A stretch of 35,773 nucleotides of DNA from Actinomycetes bacterium (GCA_022601135.1 JAHZJB010000052.1:1-35773); one strand, 5' to 3'; positions 16,454-26,240 are shown, counted from the first letter of the stretch. Notes: a model not told the origin generated them from the sequence alone. Numbers and translations: made by a program.

Positions 16454-19129
16454 TCAATCAGACCCCGTCGCGACCAACTCGATGTGCTTGGCGCAACGGA
16501 CACCTTCGTACCGTTGCGGACTGCACGTCAGGATGATGACCTGGCTGTCACTTGCGACCGCGTCGAAGACCTCCGCCATCTTCGTCAGCCGGTCCGCGTC
16601 GGTGAAGCCCAGCGCGTCATCGATCACCACTGGCACGCTGTCCTCCTTGGCAACCAAGGCTGCACCGGCCAGCCGTGCGACGATGCCCAGTTGCTCCTTG
16701 GCGCCCCCGGACAAAGACTCATAGGGGACGGTGCAACCCGACAGCGTGCGATGTCCGATGCGCAACTCGCTGTCGACGTCCACCGCGAAGCTCTCACCGA
16801 ACACGAGTCGCCCCAATCGTTCCACCTCGGCGCGGAACGGGTCGACGTAGCGCTGCCGCATGGCGTCACGGTGCCGGCCCATGACGGTCCTGAGCAGTTG
16901 CGCGGCGCGAGCACGACGCCGCACTTGCCGGAACTCTCCTGCGGCGTGCTGGCGTTCCGTCTCAGCGGCATCCAACCTGCCTTTACGCCCCTCGCTGCCA
17001 TACACCTTCAGCTGAATGGCGACCTCTTGCAACGCCGCCGCGGCTTGGTCCCGTCGCTGCTCAATACCCGCGGCCTCACGCTCGGCATCCGCGAGTTCGG
17101 TGGCCACAAGTTCTGGCTGGAGGCGGGCTAGTTCTTCGCCGAGCCGGACAACCAACTCCTGAGCCTTGGTGGATGCCTCGGCGTCGGCCTCGGCTTCGAC
17201 GGCCAGTTGGTCGTCGCCGGCGCACTCGCGCTGGGCGTCGAGTCGCCGGCCTGCGAGGGCCAGCTCCGCCCGGGCGGCCTCGAGCTTCTCTGCGGTTCGA
17301 GCCGACCGCATCCCGCACTCCGCCAGTAGCCCGGCCGCTTCCTCGGCGGCCTTCCTGCACGTTTCGCAATCACGCACGGCCTGCTGGTGCGCGATGGTGG
17401 CGGCCTGGAGTTCAGCGGGCAGCTCTGCGGGATCCTGCGTCTGTTCCGTCGCGGAACCCTGCAGACCCTCTTCGCGGGGCAGACCGGGGCTCAGCTCGGA
17501 CAATCGCGACCGCAGCTCATCGGCGTCGCCCTCAGCGGTCAACACATCGAGAATCCCGCGCAGCCGCTCACTGGTGCTGGCCAGCCCGCGACGGTGTGTA
17601 TCGAGCACCCGCGCAGCAGCGATGTCGGCCACACCGGCCTGCTGCAGGGCGGCAGCCAGCGCAGCCTGGGCGGTGTCGAGCGCTGCTGCCGTGCTGGCGG
17701 CCGGGATGCCTGGCGTCACCCTTACCGAGAGCGCACCGGGCATCTCGACTCCTGTCGGATCGCTGAGCGCCGCCGACCAGCTCCCGCCCGCGCGCAAGGT
17801 GACCGGTTGGCCGCCGATCCGCAGCTCCAGGTCGGTCTCGGCGACCACCTCGATGTGGGCACAGGCTTGTTCGGCGGCGGAGGTGGCCCGGCTGACGGCG
17901 CCGGCGGCGTCTTCGATGGTCTGCATCAGTTGAGCGGTAAGCGCGATCGCGGCCAAGTCGCTCTGGACCGAAGCGAGGTCGCGTTGATGGGACTCGATCT
18001 CGCTGATCCGACCGGTGAGACGAGCCACCAGCTCCTGGTCTGCCAGGCGCTGCAACGCACCACGGGCCGCCTCGACGCGAGCCTGGCCGGCCTCCAGCAC
18101 AGAGCGGGCCTGCACCGCCGCCTCGTTCGCAGCCGCCTGCACCTCACCGGCGGTCGCCAGTTCCGCTGCCGCCGCATCGTGGGCGGCTTGCAGGCCCACG
18201 ATCGCCGCCGTCCGCTCGTCGATATCTGCCCGTGATCGGCGCCGCTCGGTCAGCACCGCCAGCGACGCGGCATGCCTCGACTGCGCCGCATCAGCGACCA
18301 CTTTGGCCTGGTCGAGCTCACCGCTCAAGGTAGCGACCGATTGGGCAGCAGCGCGGGCGAGCACGAGGCGCTCGGCAGCCTGGTTGCTTTCGACCGCCAA
18401 CCCCGCGACCTGATCGGTGAGCGCGGTGTGGCTGCGGACCGCCTCGTCTACCTCGGCGACGGCCGCGGCGCACCTGGCCACGTCCTCCTCGGCGGAGTGC
18501 AACCTGTTGGTCGCGGCGGCCCATTCCCCGGTCGGTTTTCCCGTCGCGGTGAAATACCGCCGGTACTCCACGTCGATCCGGTCGATCAGCAGGGTGTCGG
18601 CGCCCCCGCCCGTTCCGGCGGCGTGTTCGGCCGCATCGTCGGCCTCGCCGGCCACCACGTCAAGCGCGCGAGCCAGCGCGTTGCATCCCGAGAGATCCGC
18701 GGCTGAGGTCGGCGCCGACTGCAACACCCGTTGTGCCTGCCACAGGTCCAGGTCGACAGTCTCGGCGAGCATGGCCCGCACCCGATGGTGGGCGTCGTCA
18801 CCGGTGAGTTGCTCATGCCGCGGCGCCAGCAACGTCAATTCCGTCTCGGCACGCTTGTGGAAACGCTTGCGGTAGACGAAACGGTAAGGGCCGGTGGAAA
18901 TCTCAGCTGTGACCTCGGCACCGACATCGGCGTGGGTCGGCTTGACCTGCTTGACCTCCTTCTTGGCGGACCGGTCCTTGGCCTCAAGCAGTAGGTCGAG
19001 CGCTTCCAGCATCGAGGTCTTGCCGATCTCGTTGGCACCGCTGACGATGACGACGCCGTGATCGGGGAACTCGATATCGCGGTGGGCAATGCCGCGGTAG
19101 TTCGTCAGGGTGAGTCGGTGCAACCTCAT
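16454..19129 (-). CDS. Rad50/SbcC/YhaN-like coiled-coil AAA ATPase (Rv1278-like)
   Basis: An 891-residue SMC-type ATPase. The N-terminal half-ATPase has Walker A GANEIGKT (31–38); the C-terminal half has signature LSGGAKEQ (806–813) and Walker B VPVVIDDAL (832–840), with Asp837 where many ABC ATPases have Glu. Between them are Ala/Glu/Arg-rich coiled coils (about 205–425 and 485–745) separated by a small beta-rich segment (about 427–475). A CxxC, CETC (588–591), lies in the second coil. The ATG overlaps the phosphoesterase TGA (ATGA). With that partner it should form an SbcCD/Mre11–Rad50-like nuclease complex acting on DNA ends; this is inferred from the pairing. Confidence 0.88.
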   Translation of the reverse strand: MRLHRLTLTNYRGIAHRDIEFPDHGVVIVSGANEIGKTSMLEALDLLLEAKDRSAKKEVKQVKPTHADVGAEVTAEISTGPYRFVYRKRFHKRAETELTLLAPRHEQLTGDDAHHRVRAMLAETVDLDLWQAQRVLQSAPTSAADLSGCNALARALDVVAGEADDAAEHAAGTGGGADTLLIDRIDVEYRRYFTATGKPTGEWAAATNRLHSAEEDVARCAAAVAEVDEAVRSHTALTDQVAGLAVESNQAAERLVLARAAAQSVATLSGELDQAKVVADAAQSRHAASLAVLTERRRSRADIDERTAAIVGLQAAHDAAAAELATAGEVQAAANEAAVQARSVLEAGQARVEAARGALQRLADQELVARLTGRISEIESHQRDLASVQSDLAAIALTAQLMQTIEDAAGAVSRATSAAEQACAHIEVVAETDLELRIGGQPVTLRAGGSWSAALSDPTGVEMPGALSVRVTPGIPAASTAAALDTAQAALAAALQQAGVADIAAARVLDTHRRGLASTSERLRGILDVLTAEGDADELRSRLSELSPGLPREEGLQGSATEQTQDPAELPAELQAATIAHQQAVRDCETCRKAAEEAAGLLAECGMRSARTAEKLEAARAELALAGRRLDAQRECAGDDQLAVEAEADAEASTKAQELVVRLGEELARLQPELVATELADAEREAAGIEQRRDQAAAALQEVAIQLKVYGSEGRKGRLDAAETERQHAAGEFRQVRRRARAAQLLRTVMGRHRDAMRQRYVDPFRAEVERLGRLVFGESFAVDVDSELRIGHRTLSGCTVPYESLSGGAKEQLGIVARLAGAALVAKEDSVPVVIDDALGFTDADRLTKMAEVFDAVASDSQVIILTCSPQRYEGVRCAKHIELVATGSD

Positions 19130-20283
19130 GCCGCTCCCCCGTCCGCGAGCCGCAGGAGCAGTGCCAGCGCCGCCCTCGCGTCCTCGGAGTCATCGCCGGA
19201 CAAGCGCGCGGTGGCCACCAGCTCGCCGACCGCGGCGGCGGCGAACCCTGCGACGCCGAGATCGTCGAACTCTCCATCGGCGGGCATCACGGCGATGTCG
19301 GTCTGCTTGTCCCACGGAACGAGTGCTGCAAACAATCGCGCGTAGCGCTCCAGACAGGCATCCAATGCCGCCCTGTCGGTGACCGTGAGGGAACCGGTGA
19401 GCCCCAGCCGAATCACCGTGCGTTCTTTGTCCGGCATGAGGTCGAGGTTGATGTCGAGATCGGCAATGTCGCGACCGTCGTCCACCGCGCGGCACAGCGA
19501 AACGAACCGCCAGCCACCGACACGGCGGGCCTGGACCCGTACGGACCGAAGCGGATCGGCTTCATCGATGTCGACGACGAGCACCTGCCCCGGGTCCGGC
19601 TCGATGTCGTCGTAGTTCGTCACCTCCGGCGAGCCCGAGTACCACACTCGGCCGGTCGAGCCCACGCTCATCCGGGAGTGCTTGTCCCCCAACGCGACAT
19701 AGTGCACCGCGCCCCGGGCGACGGCGGATTCAAGGGCCGACAGCCGGATCAGCGACGCCCGGTCCTTGTCCGGAACGAGGATGTCTACCGCGCCATGACC
19801 GACGGCAATGCGAGTAACCCCGTCGCCGGGCGCCGCATCGATGCCGCTGACGGCCTGGCCGAGGAGGTCGGTGGTAGGCGCCTTGGAGTACCACGGCGCC
19901 ACGACGAACTGTAACCCTGGCCGCACTTCATGGACTCCGGGGCGGTCCAGGACGATCACGTCGGCGGGGCGCTCGGCGGCAAATAGCGCGCCGGTGTACA
20001 CCGACGATGCGTCCAGGGGGTCGTGGTTACCGGGCAACAGGTACACCGGTACCGAAATACCGCGCATGGCCTCCAGCGACTGGCTGACATCGCGGGGAGC
20101 AAGCTGGTTGTGCTCGAAGACATCGCCGGCGACGACGACGAACTCCGCATCGACCTCCTCGGCCAGTGGGCCGAGAGCGGCGACGGCGGAGCGGCGCGCC
20201 GCCGAATACCTCGCCTGCGCCTCCCCGCCGAGGAAGTGGCGGGTCATCCCGAGTTGCCAGTCGGCAGTGTGCAGAAACCGCAT
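19126..20283 (-). CDS. SbcD/Mre11-like metallophosphoesterase (Rv1277-like)
   Basis: A 385-residue calcineurin-like phosphoesterase. All metal motifs are present: HTADWQLG (5–12), GDVFEHN (53–59), GNHD (85–88), GH at 162–163 and GDKHS (199–203), the order found in DNA exonucleases SbcD and YhaO. A C-terminal region of about 150 residues would contact the ATPase partner. The ATG at 20283 is fixed by an ideal Shine–Dalgarno, AAGGAGGTG (20297–20289), five bases away; the frame is open further upstream but nothing supports that extension. It is first in the unit, divergent from the sixA-type gene. Confidence 0.9.
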   Translation of the reverse strand: MRFLHTADWQLGMTRHFLGGEAQARYSAARRSAVAALGPLAEEVDAEFVVVAGDVFEHNQLAPRDVSQSLEAMRGISVPVYLLPGNHDPLDASSVYTGALFAAERPADVIVLDRPGVHEVRPGLQFVVAPWYSKAPTTDLLGQAVSGIDAAPGDGVTRIAVGHGAVDILVPDKDRASLIRLSALESAVARGAVHYVALGDKHSRMSVGSTGRVWYSGSPEVTNYDDIEPDPGQVLVVDIDEADPLRSVRVQARRVGGWRFVSLCRAVDDGRDIADLDINLDLMPDKERTVIRLGLTGSLTVTDRAALDACLERYARLFAALVPWDKQTDIAVMPADGEFDDLGVAGFAAAAVGELVATARLSGDDSEDARAALALLLRLADGGAA

Positions 20284-20335
20284 CTCAGCACCTCCTTCCC
20301 CACCGTGTCCGCCGCATGTTTGCGACGGCACCGCG

Positions 20336-20341
20336 AGTGTA
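20336..20341 (-). promoter_or_regulatory. Candidate -10 box (TACACT) for the phosphoesterase operon
   Basis: TACACT on the minus strand at 20341–20336 is close to TATAAT and would start transcription about 45 bases before the ATG at 20283, leaving room for the strong AAGGAGGTG site. No good -35 is visible. Confidence 0.35.
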
Positions 20342-20384
20342 GGGCGGCCCACCGACAAGTCCCGGGACCTGCATCGGCATGCCC

Positions 20385-20390
20385 TACCGT
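20385..20390 (+). promoter_or_regulatory. Candidate leaderless -10 box (TACCGT) for the SixA-type gene
   Basis: TACCGT fits TANNNT and is separated by seven bases from the ATG at 20398. There is no Shine–Dalgarno, which agrees with a leaderless transcript. Confidence 0.42.
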
Positions 20391-20397
20391 TGTTCGG

Positions 20398-20940
20398 ATG
20401 AGCTCCGCAATTCCCCCCGATTCGCCTCGCACGCTGCTGTTGCTTCGACACGCCAAATCGGACTATCCGTGCGGTGTCGCCGACCACGACCGCCCCTTGG
20501 CCGCCCGAGGCATCCGGGAGGCCGCGCTGGCGGGTGACTGGATCAAGGCGACGCTGACCGGGACCGGAAAGGTCGACGCGGTGCTGTGCTCGACAGCCAC
20601 CCGCACCCGGCAGACGCTGCAGCACACCGGCATCACCGCCCCAATGCAGTACGTGGATCGCATCTACGATTCGACACCGGGGATGGTCCTGGACGAGATG
20701 CACCGAGTGCAGTCGCTGTTCGCCGGGGATATCGCGACACTGCTCGTCGTCGGCCACGAGCCGGTGATGTCATCGCTGGCCCTCAACCTGGCAAACGAGG
20801 CGACCCGCAACAGTGCTGTTGCCCAGAAGATCTTGGCGAAGTTCCCGACGTCGTCGGTGGCGCTCCTGCGGGCCACCGAGCCGTGGGATCAGCTGGCACT
20901 CGGCAGCGCGGAGCTGGTGAATTTCCACATTGCGCGCTAA
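20398..20940 (+). CDS. SixA-like histidine phosphatase (Rv1276c-like)
   Basis: A 180-residue histidine phosphatase superfamily member. The catalytic RHAK is at residues 17–20 (His18) and the second catalytic GHEP at 119–122 (His120); STATRTRQT (65–73) supplies phosphate-binding arginines. Small size and the RHAK motif place it with SixA-type phosphohistidine phosphatases, which remove phosphate from His-containing phosphotransfer domains; a small-molecule phosphatase role is equally possible. The ATG at 20398 is chosen because homologues begin just before the RHAK strand. Its TAA and the lprC TAG on the other strand overlap in the four bases CTAA at 20937–20940. Confidence 0.88.
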   Translation: MSSAIPPDSPRTLLLLRHAKSDYPCGVADHDRPLAARGIREAALAGDWIKATLTGTGKVDAVLCSTATRTRQTLQHTGITAPMQYVDRIYDSTPGMVLDEMHRVQSLFAGDIATLLVVGHEPVMSSLALNLANEATRNSAVAQKILAKFPTSSVALLRATEPWDQLALGSAELVNFHIAR

Positions 20941-21500
20941 GCGCGGGTCGCCAAGGTCAGCTCCATCAGCTTGATCGCCATCCCGCACGCATCCAAACCG
21001 GGCGTCTGGGGATTGACCCACCAGCCCACCACCCCGACGGCTTCGCTGGCAACGCCGCACGAGCCGTTCGGATCGTCGGGCCGCATCACGAACGACGAGA
21101 TACCCGCGATGGACCGGTTCTCGATCTGGTAACCCAGCTCCTCGGTGACCTTGCGCTCGTTGTCCAGAGTGCCCTGCTCGAACCAGAAACGGGTGATGTC
21201 GACGAGCCCGGCGGGATTAGCCGCCTGCCAACGACATACCGCGCCGACGAACGTGCTCTGAATGTCCAGCGGGTCGGCACCGACCGTCTCGGCCAGGATG
21301 TCCTCGGTCAGGACGTCGCATTCCTTCAACAGGTTCGGGTACTTACGCTGCGAGTCATTGTTGCGGGGCACGCTCGAAGAACCCGACTTGGCGGCGGTGC
21401 CATCGACGGTTTGTGTGCAGCCGGTCAGCATGACAAGACTGGCCATGGCGGCGGACGCACCGATCAGTGCGCGACGTACCGGTGTGCGGCGGGCGCTCAT
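20937..21500 (-). CDS. lprC: LprC, putative lipoprotein
   Basis: A 187-residue mycobacterial DUF3558-type lipoprotein. Arg-rich n-region, hydrophobic core and lipobox LTGC give lipidated Cys28. The mature part has Cys61, Cys109, Cys168 and Cys191-region cysteines in an LprB/LprC-like pattern (positions approximate), which suggests disulfides outside the cell. It resembles M. tuberculosis LprC (Rv1275) and LprB, of which it is a paralogue. Function unknown. The ATG overlaps the lprB stop (ATGA). Confidence 0.88.
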   Translation of the reverse strand: MSARRTPVRRALIGASAAMASLVMLTGCTQTVDGTAAKSGSSSVPRNNDSQRKYPNLLKECDVLTEDILAETVGADPLDIQSTFVGAVCRWQAANPAGLVDITRFWFEQGTLDNERKVTEELGYQIENRSIAGISSFVMRPDDPNGSCGVASEAVGVVGWWVNPQTPGLDACGMAIKLMELTLATRA

Positions 21501-22078
21501 TTGGAGTTCACAATCGACTGACGGGTCAGTTCCTTGGCGACTTCACAAGCATCGGGGAACGGCTCCTGCGCAAAACTGATCGACCACTCGATGAAATCAT
21601 CGTCGAACTGGATGCCGATCTCGCAGAGGTTCACGACGCCACTGGTCATGTCTTCGTTGATCCCTATGAAGCCATCATGGCCTTCGATACTGATGTCTTC
21701 CACGCTGGTGCGGGAAAGCTCCATCGTCTTGCGTTCGCGGCCGATCGGGCTGCCCCGGAACCAGGTGAAGGAAAAGTGCGGGCCCAGGATGCTGCCACCG
21801 GACAACCACTGGCATCCCACCGACGTCCGTGCGGTGTTGACCAGACCCACCACCTGCGTCTGTTCGGTCATCTCCTCATCGCTGACGCCGCCACACTCGG
21901 GAAAGAACGGTCCGTGGGTGATGTCTTGTGACGGCGCCTCGGTGGACGGCAGTTCCGGGGCAGCCGGCTCGGAGTCCGAGCATGCGGCGAGTAGCGGGAA
22001 CATTGTCACAGCCGCAATGGCCAGCGCCCCGCGTGCGCGGGGCGCAAAGGCAGCATGCGCCGGCTTGCTGGGTGTCAC
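21497..22078 (-). CDS. lprB: LprB, putative lipoprotein
   Basis: A 193-residue lipoprotein from GTG 22078. The signal peptide ends in lipobox LAAC with Cys33, then a Ser/Pro/Glu-rich linker. The conserved body (HGPFFPECGGVSDEE, then SVGCQWLSGG, then RGSPIGRERKT) matches M. tuberculosis LprB (Rv1274) from memory; the last five residues before the stop (SIVNSK-type ending) also agree. Cysteines in the body suggest disulfides. Start choice: the frame is open to a TTG at 22111 and a GTG at 22087, but 22078 gives the most ordinary signal peptide and lies seven bases after a TACAGT box. Function unknown; lprC is co-transcribed. Confidence 0.86.
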   Translation of the reverse strand: MTPSKPAHAAFAPRARGALAIAAVTMFPLLAACSDSEPAAPELPSTEAPSQDITHGPFFPECGGVSDEEMTEQTQVVGLVNTARTSVGCQWLSGGSILGPHFSFTWFRGSPIGRERKTMELSRTSVEDISIEGHDGFIGINEDMTSGVVNLCEIGIQFDDDFIEWSISFAQEPFPDACEVAKELTRQSIVNSK

Positions 22079-22085
22079 GCCATGC

Positions 22086-22091
22086 ACTGTA
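22086..22091 (-). promoter_or_regulatory. Candidate leaderless -10 box (TACAGT) for lprB
   Basis: TACAGT at 22091–22086 on the minus strand is a good TANNNT box exactly seven bases before GTG 22078, supporting that start and a leaderless lprB–lprC mRNA. Confidence 0.4.
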
Positions 22092-22205
22092 GCGGCCGTC
22101 TCAAGGGCCAACCAACGACATGCCGATTGACCTGCTCATTTATCGGACTCTCAGGTGAGGCGGCCGAACACGTTGCCGACGGGGCGGGTATGCGACAGTA
22201 GCGGG

Positions 22206-23948
22206 ATGCTTTGGGGGCTGCTCCGACAGCACGTGCGACCGTACCGGGGGCTGCTGGCGTTGGTCGCGGTGTTCCAGGTGATCAGCACTCTCGCGACGCT
22301 GTACCTGCCGACTGTCAATGCCGCGATCATCGACGACGGCGTCGCGCAGGGTGACCTGGGTCGCATCGTCGAACTCGGCATGGTGATGCTTGCGGTCACC
22401 GCACTGCAGGTGGTGTGCGCTGTCGGGGCGGTCTATTTCGGATCTCGGGCGAGCATGGGCGTCGGCCGCGATCTGCGTTCGGCGATCTTCCACCATGTCA
22501 CCAGCTTGTCGGCCGAGGATACGGCCCGTTTCGGCGCCCCGTCGCTGCTGACTCGTACCACCAACGACGTCCAGCAGGTCCAGCTGTTTGTGCAGCTCAC
22601 CTGCACGATGCTGATAACCGCGCCGATCATGTGCGTCGGCGGGATCGTCATGGCGATCCATCTCGACGCCGGCCTTTCCTGGCTGCTACTCGTCAGTGTG
22701 CCGTTGCTCGCGGTAGCCAACTACTGGATCGCGTCGCATTTGCTGCCGATCTTCCGGCGGGTACAGCGCCAGATCGACGGGATCAATCGTGTGATGCGCG
22801 AGCAGCTCACCGGGCTCCGGGTGGTCCGCGCATTCGCGCGGGAGCCGTTCGAGCGCAACCGATTCGCCGAAACCAATGATGCGCTTGCGGCAACCGCACT
22901 GGAGGCCGGCCGGTGGCAGGCTCTGATGCTGCCGGCAACGACCCTGGTGATCAATGTTTCCAGTGTGGCCTTGATCTGGTTCGGCGGCCTTCGGATCGAC
23001 GCGGGCCAGATGCAGATCGGTGCGCTGATCGCCTTCCTGTCCTACTTCATGCAGATTCTGACCGCGGTGCTGATGGCCACTTTCATTCTCGTGATCATCC
23101 CGAGGGCGGCGGCGTGTGCCGAGCGGATCACCGAGGTGCTCTGCACCGCGCCCGCGATCACCAGCGAACCGGATGCGGTGTCGCCGACGACGATCGCCGG
23201 CGAGATTCGCTTGGATTCAGCAACGTTCAGCTACCTCGGCGCCGAACGCCCGGTACTCCAGGATGTCTCGCTGACGGTACCGCCCGGAACCACGACCGCG
23301 GTTGTGGGGTCCACCGGGTCGGGTAAGTCGACGCTGTTGTCGTTGATCTGTCGGCTGTATGACGTCACCTCCGGCTCGGTCAGCGTGGACGGAATCGATG
23401 TACGCGACTTCGATATCGAACAGCTCTGGTCGACTCTCGGGTTGGTGCCCCAGCGCGGCTACCTGTTCTCGGGCACGGTCGCCGACAACCTGCAACTGGG
23501 CGCGGCTCCGGGACACGTGGCCACCGAGGATGAGATGTGGGACGCGTTACGGGTCGCCGCGGCAGACGATTTCGTCGGCGCCCACCCCGACGGCCTCCAG
23601 ATGCAGGTCGCGCAGGGCGGTATCAACTTCTCCGGCGGACAGCGCCAGCGCTTGGCGATCGCCCGCGCCGTCATCCGACGTCCCGCGATCTACCTCTTCG
23701 ACGACGCGTTCTCGGCTCTCGACGTGCGCACTGATGCGCGCGTTCGCGCCGCGTTACGCAACGTATCCGGCAACGCTACCGTGGTGATTGTCTCGCAGCG
23801 TATTTCGACTGTCGCCGAGGCCGACCAGATCGTCGTCATCGACGACGGCAGAGTGGTCGGCACCGGAACCCATGACCAGTTGCTCCGGACGTGCGACGCC
23901 TACCGCGAGTTTGCGGAATCCCAGTCGGTGATTGCCGGTCACTCATGA
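22206..23948 (+). CDS. ABC exporter half-transporter, degenerate-site subunit (Rv1273c-like)
   Basis: A 580-residue half-transporter: six-helix exporter membrane domain (about 1–310) then an ATPase. Walker A is GSTGSGKS (368–375) and the signature is canonical FSGGQ (475–479). However, Walker B reads FDDAF with Asp500 in place of the catalytic Glu, and the switch His is Gln531. Those changes mark the non-hydrolysing ATP site of heterodimeric exporters. The partner gene follows with an ATGA overlap. The start ATG 22206 matches the homologue's MLxxLLRQHxRPY; GTG 22155 is an in-frame alternative. The M. tuberculosis pair has been linked to lipid transport and drug efflux; substrate here is unknown. 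Confidence 0.9.
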   Translation: MLWGLLRQHVRPYRGLLALVAVFQVISTLATLYLPTVNAAIIDDGVAQGDLGRIVELGMVMLAVTALQVVCAVGAVYFGSRASMGVGRDLRSAIFHHVTSLSAEDTARFGAPSLLTRTTNDVQQVQLFVQLTCTMLITAPIMCVGGIVMAIHLDAGLSWLLLVSVPLLAVANYWIASHLLPIFRRVQRQIDGINRVMREQLTGLRVVRAFAREPFERNRFAETNDALAATALEAGRWQALMLPATTLVINVSSVALIWFGGLRIDAGQMQIGALIAFLSYFMQILTAVLMATFILVIIPRAAACAERITEVLCTAPAITSEPDAVSPTTIAGEIRLDSATFSYLGAERPVLQDVSLTVPPGTTTAVVGSTGSGKSTLLSLICRLYDVTSGSVSVDGIDVRDFDIEQLWSTLGLVPQRGYLFSGTVADNLQLGAAPGHVATEDEMWDALRVAAADDFVGAHPDGLQMQVAQGGINFSGGQRQRLAIARAVIRRPAIYLFDDAFSALDVRTDARVRAALRNVSGNATVVIVSQRISTVAEADQIVVIDDGRVVGTGTHDQLLRTCDAYREFAESQSVIAGHS

Positions 23949-25849
23949 GCGGATCCCCGGTGGGACCGATGCGGCCGCCCGAATCGGGACAACTCCGGTC
24001 CCGAGACTTCAAAGGTTCGGCCCTCCGACTGCTCAAACGCCTCATTCCCCAGCGCGGTCTGACCGCCGCGGTGATGTTACTCGGCGTCGGCGGCATTGCC
24101 CTCGGCGTGGTCGGACCCCGCATCCTCGGCCATGCCACCGATCTGCTTTTCAACGGTGTTATCGGTCGGCAACTGCCGGCCGGCCTGTCCAAGCAGCAGG
24201 CTGTCGACGCCGCGCGGGACCGCGGCGACGACAACTTCGCCGACTTGCTCTCCGGCATGAATGTCACACCCGGGCAGGGCGTCGACTTCGTCGCGATCGG
24301 CCGCACCCTGGTATTGGCGCTGGCGCTGTATCTGGTTGCCGCCCTGATGGTCTGGTTGCAGGCTCGGCTGTTGATCGTCGTCGTGCAGCGAACGATGGTG
24401 GCACTGCGGGCCGAAGTCGAGGACAAGGTGCACCGACTTCCGTTGCGGTATTTCGACTCGCGGCAACGCGGCGAGGTGCTCAGCAGGTTGACCAATGACG
24501 TCGACAACGTGCAGACATCGCTGTCGATGGTGATCACCCAGTTGCTGTCCTCGATTCTGACGGTGTTCGCGGTATTGGTGATGATGTTGACCATCTCGCC
24601 GCTGCTGACGCTGCTCACGGTGGTCACGGTTCCGCTGTCGCTGTGGGTCACTCGCTCGATCGCCCGGCGCTCCCGGAAGCTGTTCGTCGCGCAGTGGCGC
24701 AATACCGGTCGGCTCAGCGCACACATCGAGGAGACCTACAGCGGTGCCACGGTGGTCAAGACCTTCGGGCAGCGGGGACGGGCCGAGGATCAGTTCGAAG
24801 AACTCAACGACGACGTCTACCACGCCAGCTTCGGAGCCCAGTTCCTTTCTGGGCTGGTGGCACCCGCGACGATCTTCGTCGGAAACCTGAGCTACGTGGC
24901 GGTGGCAGTCGTCGGCGGACTGCAGGTCGCCACCGGCCAGATCACCCTCGGCAACATGCAGGCGTTCATCCAATACCTTCGCCAGTTCAACCAGCCCCTC
25001 ACTCAAATCGCCGGCATGTACAACAGCATGCAGTCCGGGATCGCCAGCGCCGAGCGGATCTTCGAGCTACTCGATGCCGAGGAGGAACCACCGGACCCCC
25101 GTGAGCCCTTGCCTGCGCTGGACGGTCGGGACAGCGGACGGGTCGAGTTCGAGCACGTCTGGTTCAGCTACCGACCGGACACGCCGGTGATCGAGGATCT
25201 CTGCATGGTTGCCGAACCGGGTACCACGGTGGCCATCGTCGGCCCTACGGGCGCCGGCAAGACGACACTGGTGAACCTGCTGATGCGGTTCTACGACGTC
25301 GACTCCGGGCGGATCCTGCTCGACGGGGTGGACATTTCGTCGGTCAGTCGCGGTTCCCTGCGCTCGCGTATCGGGATGGTGCTGCAGGACACCTGGCTGT
25401 TCGCCGGGACGGTGTACGACAACATCGCCTACGGGCGGCCGGACGCCACCAGCGAGGAGGTGATGCAGGCGGCCAAAGCGGCCTACGTGGATCGCTTCGT
25501 ACGAACGCTGCCCGACGGATACCGCACCAACGTGAAAAACGGCGGTGCGAACATCAGCGTCGGTGAAAAACAGCTCATCACGATCGCCCGCGCCATGCTG
25601 GCCCGACCCGAGCTATTGATTCTGGACGAGGCGACGAGCTCGGTGGACACGAGGACCGAGCTGCTGATTCAGCAGGCGATGACCCAGCTGCGTCGCGACC
25701 GCACGAGCTTTGTCATCGCGCACAGGCTTTCAACCATCCGTGATGCCGACGTAATTCTGGTGATGGAGTCCGGCAGGATCGTCGAGCGGGGCAGCCACGC
25801 TGAGCTCATCGCCCGCCGCGGTGAATACTGGGAGATGACGCAGGCCTGA
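23945..25849 (+). CDS. ABC exporter half-transporter, catalytic subunit (Rv1272c-like)
   Basis: A 634-residue half-transporter. A cytoplasmic N-terminal stretch (about 30) precedes the membrane domain, which has a long extracytoplasmic loop between helices 1 and 2 (about 70–118). The ATPase has Walker A GPTGAGKT (433–440), Walker B LDE with catalytic Glu562 and switch His593, all normal. The signature is ISVGE (537–541) rather than LSGGQ. This defect is complementary to its partner's: the partner's signature completes the working site, and this one's degenerate signature faces the partner's degenerate Walker B. Expected to sit in the plasma membrane as an obligate heterodimer. Confidence 0.91.
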   Translation: MSGSPVGPMRPPESGQLRSRDFKGSALRLLKRLIPQRGLTAAVMLLGVGGIALGVVGPRILGHATDLLFNGVIGRQLPAGLSKQQAVDAARDRGDDNFADLLSGMNVTPGQGVDFVAIGRTLVLALALYLVAALMVWLQARLLIVVVQRTMVALRAEVEDKVHRLPLRYFDSRQRGEVLSRLTNDVDNVQTSLSMVITQLLSSILTVFAVLVMMLTISPLLTLLTVVTVPLSLWVTRSIARRSRKLFVAQWRNTGRLSAHIEETYSGATVVKTFGQRGRAEDQFEELNDDVYHASFGAQFLSGLVAPATIFVGNLSYVAVAVVGGLQVATGQITLGNMQAFIQYLRQFNQPLTQIAGMYNSMQSGIASAERIFELLDAEEEPPDPREPLPALDGRDSGRVEFEHVWFSYRPDTPVIEDLCMVAEPGTTVAIVGPTGAGKTTLVNLLMRFYDVDSGRILLDGVDISSVSRGSLRSRIGMVLQDTWLFAGTVYDNIAYGRPDATSEEVMQAAKAAYVDRFVRTLPDGYRTNVKNGGANISVGEKQLITIARAMLARPELLILDEATSSVDTRTELLIQQAMTQLRRDRTSFVIAHRLSTIRDADVILVMESGRIVERGSHAELIARRGEYWEMTQA

Positions 25850-25939
25850 CTTCATCACGCTGCGTGCTCGGCAGCGGCCGGAGGTCGCCCCTACTCCGCA
25901 GGGCTATGTGTCGGGCAGAACTTGTTGGGGAAGGACTTC

Positions 25940-26203
25940 TCACGGCTGGTGGCCGCGGTCGATCTCGCGCTGAATCTGCTCTTCGGTTATCGGTCTCATC
26001 CCGACGAAGACACCGAGACCGTGAAAGGCGAGGCCGATTCCCCAGCCCAGCGCGGGCCACACCGGCCAGAAGTATCCTCCCGAGCTGGAATACCAAATCG
26101 CGACCATGACGAAGATGCCGAGAAGATAGGCGCCCAGGTGCCACCAGAAACTGCGTTTCGCGTGAATTCGACCTAACGCGTGGCGTCGCTGCTCGTCGGT
26201 CAT
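25940..26203 (-). CDS. 2TM-domain small membrane protein
   Basis: An 87-residue protein with two predicted transmembrane helices (about 20–38 and 46–68) and a charged tail ITEEQIQREIDRG, the pattern of the 2TM domain family (PF13239 as I remember it). In other bacteria this domain is sometimes attached to histidine kinases; here it stands alone. The ATG at 26203 is preceded by GAGGCGAG and is chosen over an upstream in-frame ATG at 26281. Role unknown. Confidence 0.75.
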   Translation of the reverse strand: MTDEQRRHALGRIHAKRSFWWHLGAYLLGIFVMVAIWYSSSGGYFWPVWPALGWGIGLAFHGLGVFVGMRPITEEQIQREIDRGHQP

Positions 26204-26240
26204 CTCGCCTCGTTCAAGCCAGCACCCTCCAACTTCACCG

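Noticed and set aside
20284..20757. Upstream extension of the phosphoesterase frame
   Set aside because: It overlaps the divergent SixA-type gene; the perfect AAGGAGGTG site fixes the start at 20283.
22190..22208. Mini-ORF ATGCGACAGTAG before the first ABC exporter gene
   Set aside because: Only three codons, no -10 box at leaderless distance and no overlap with the gene start; likely chance.
24077..25006. 309-codon open frame on the minus strand
   Set aside because: Antisense to the second ABC exporter gene; low-complexity Asp/Gln/Arg composition typical of shadow frames.
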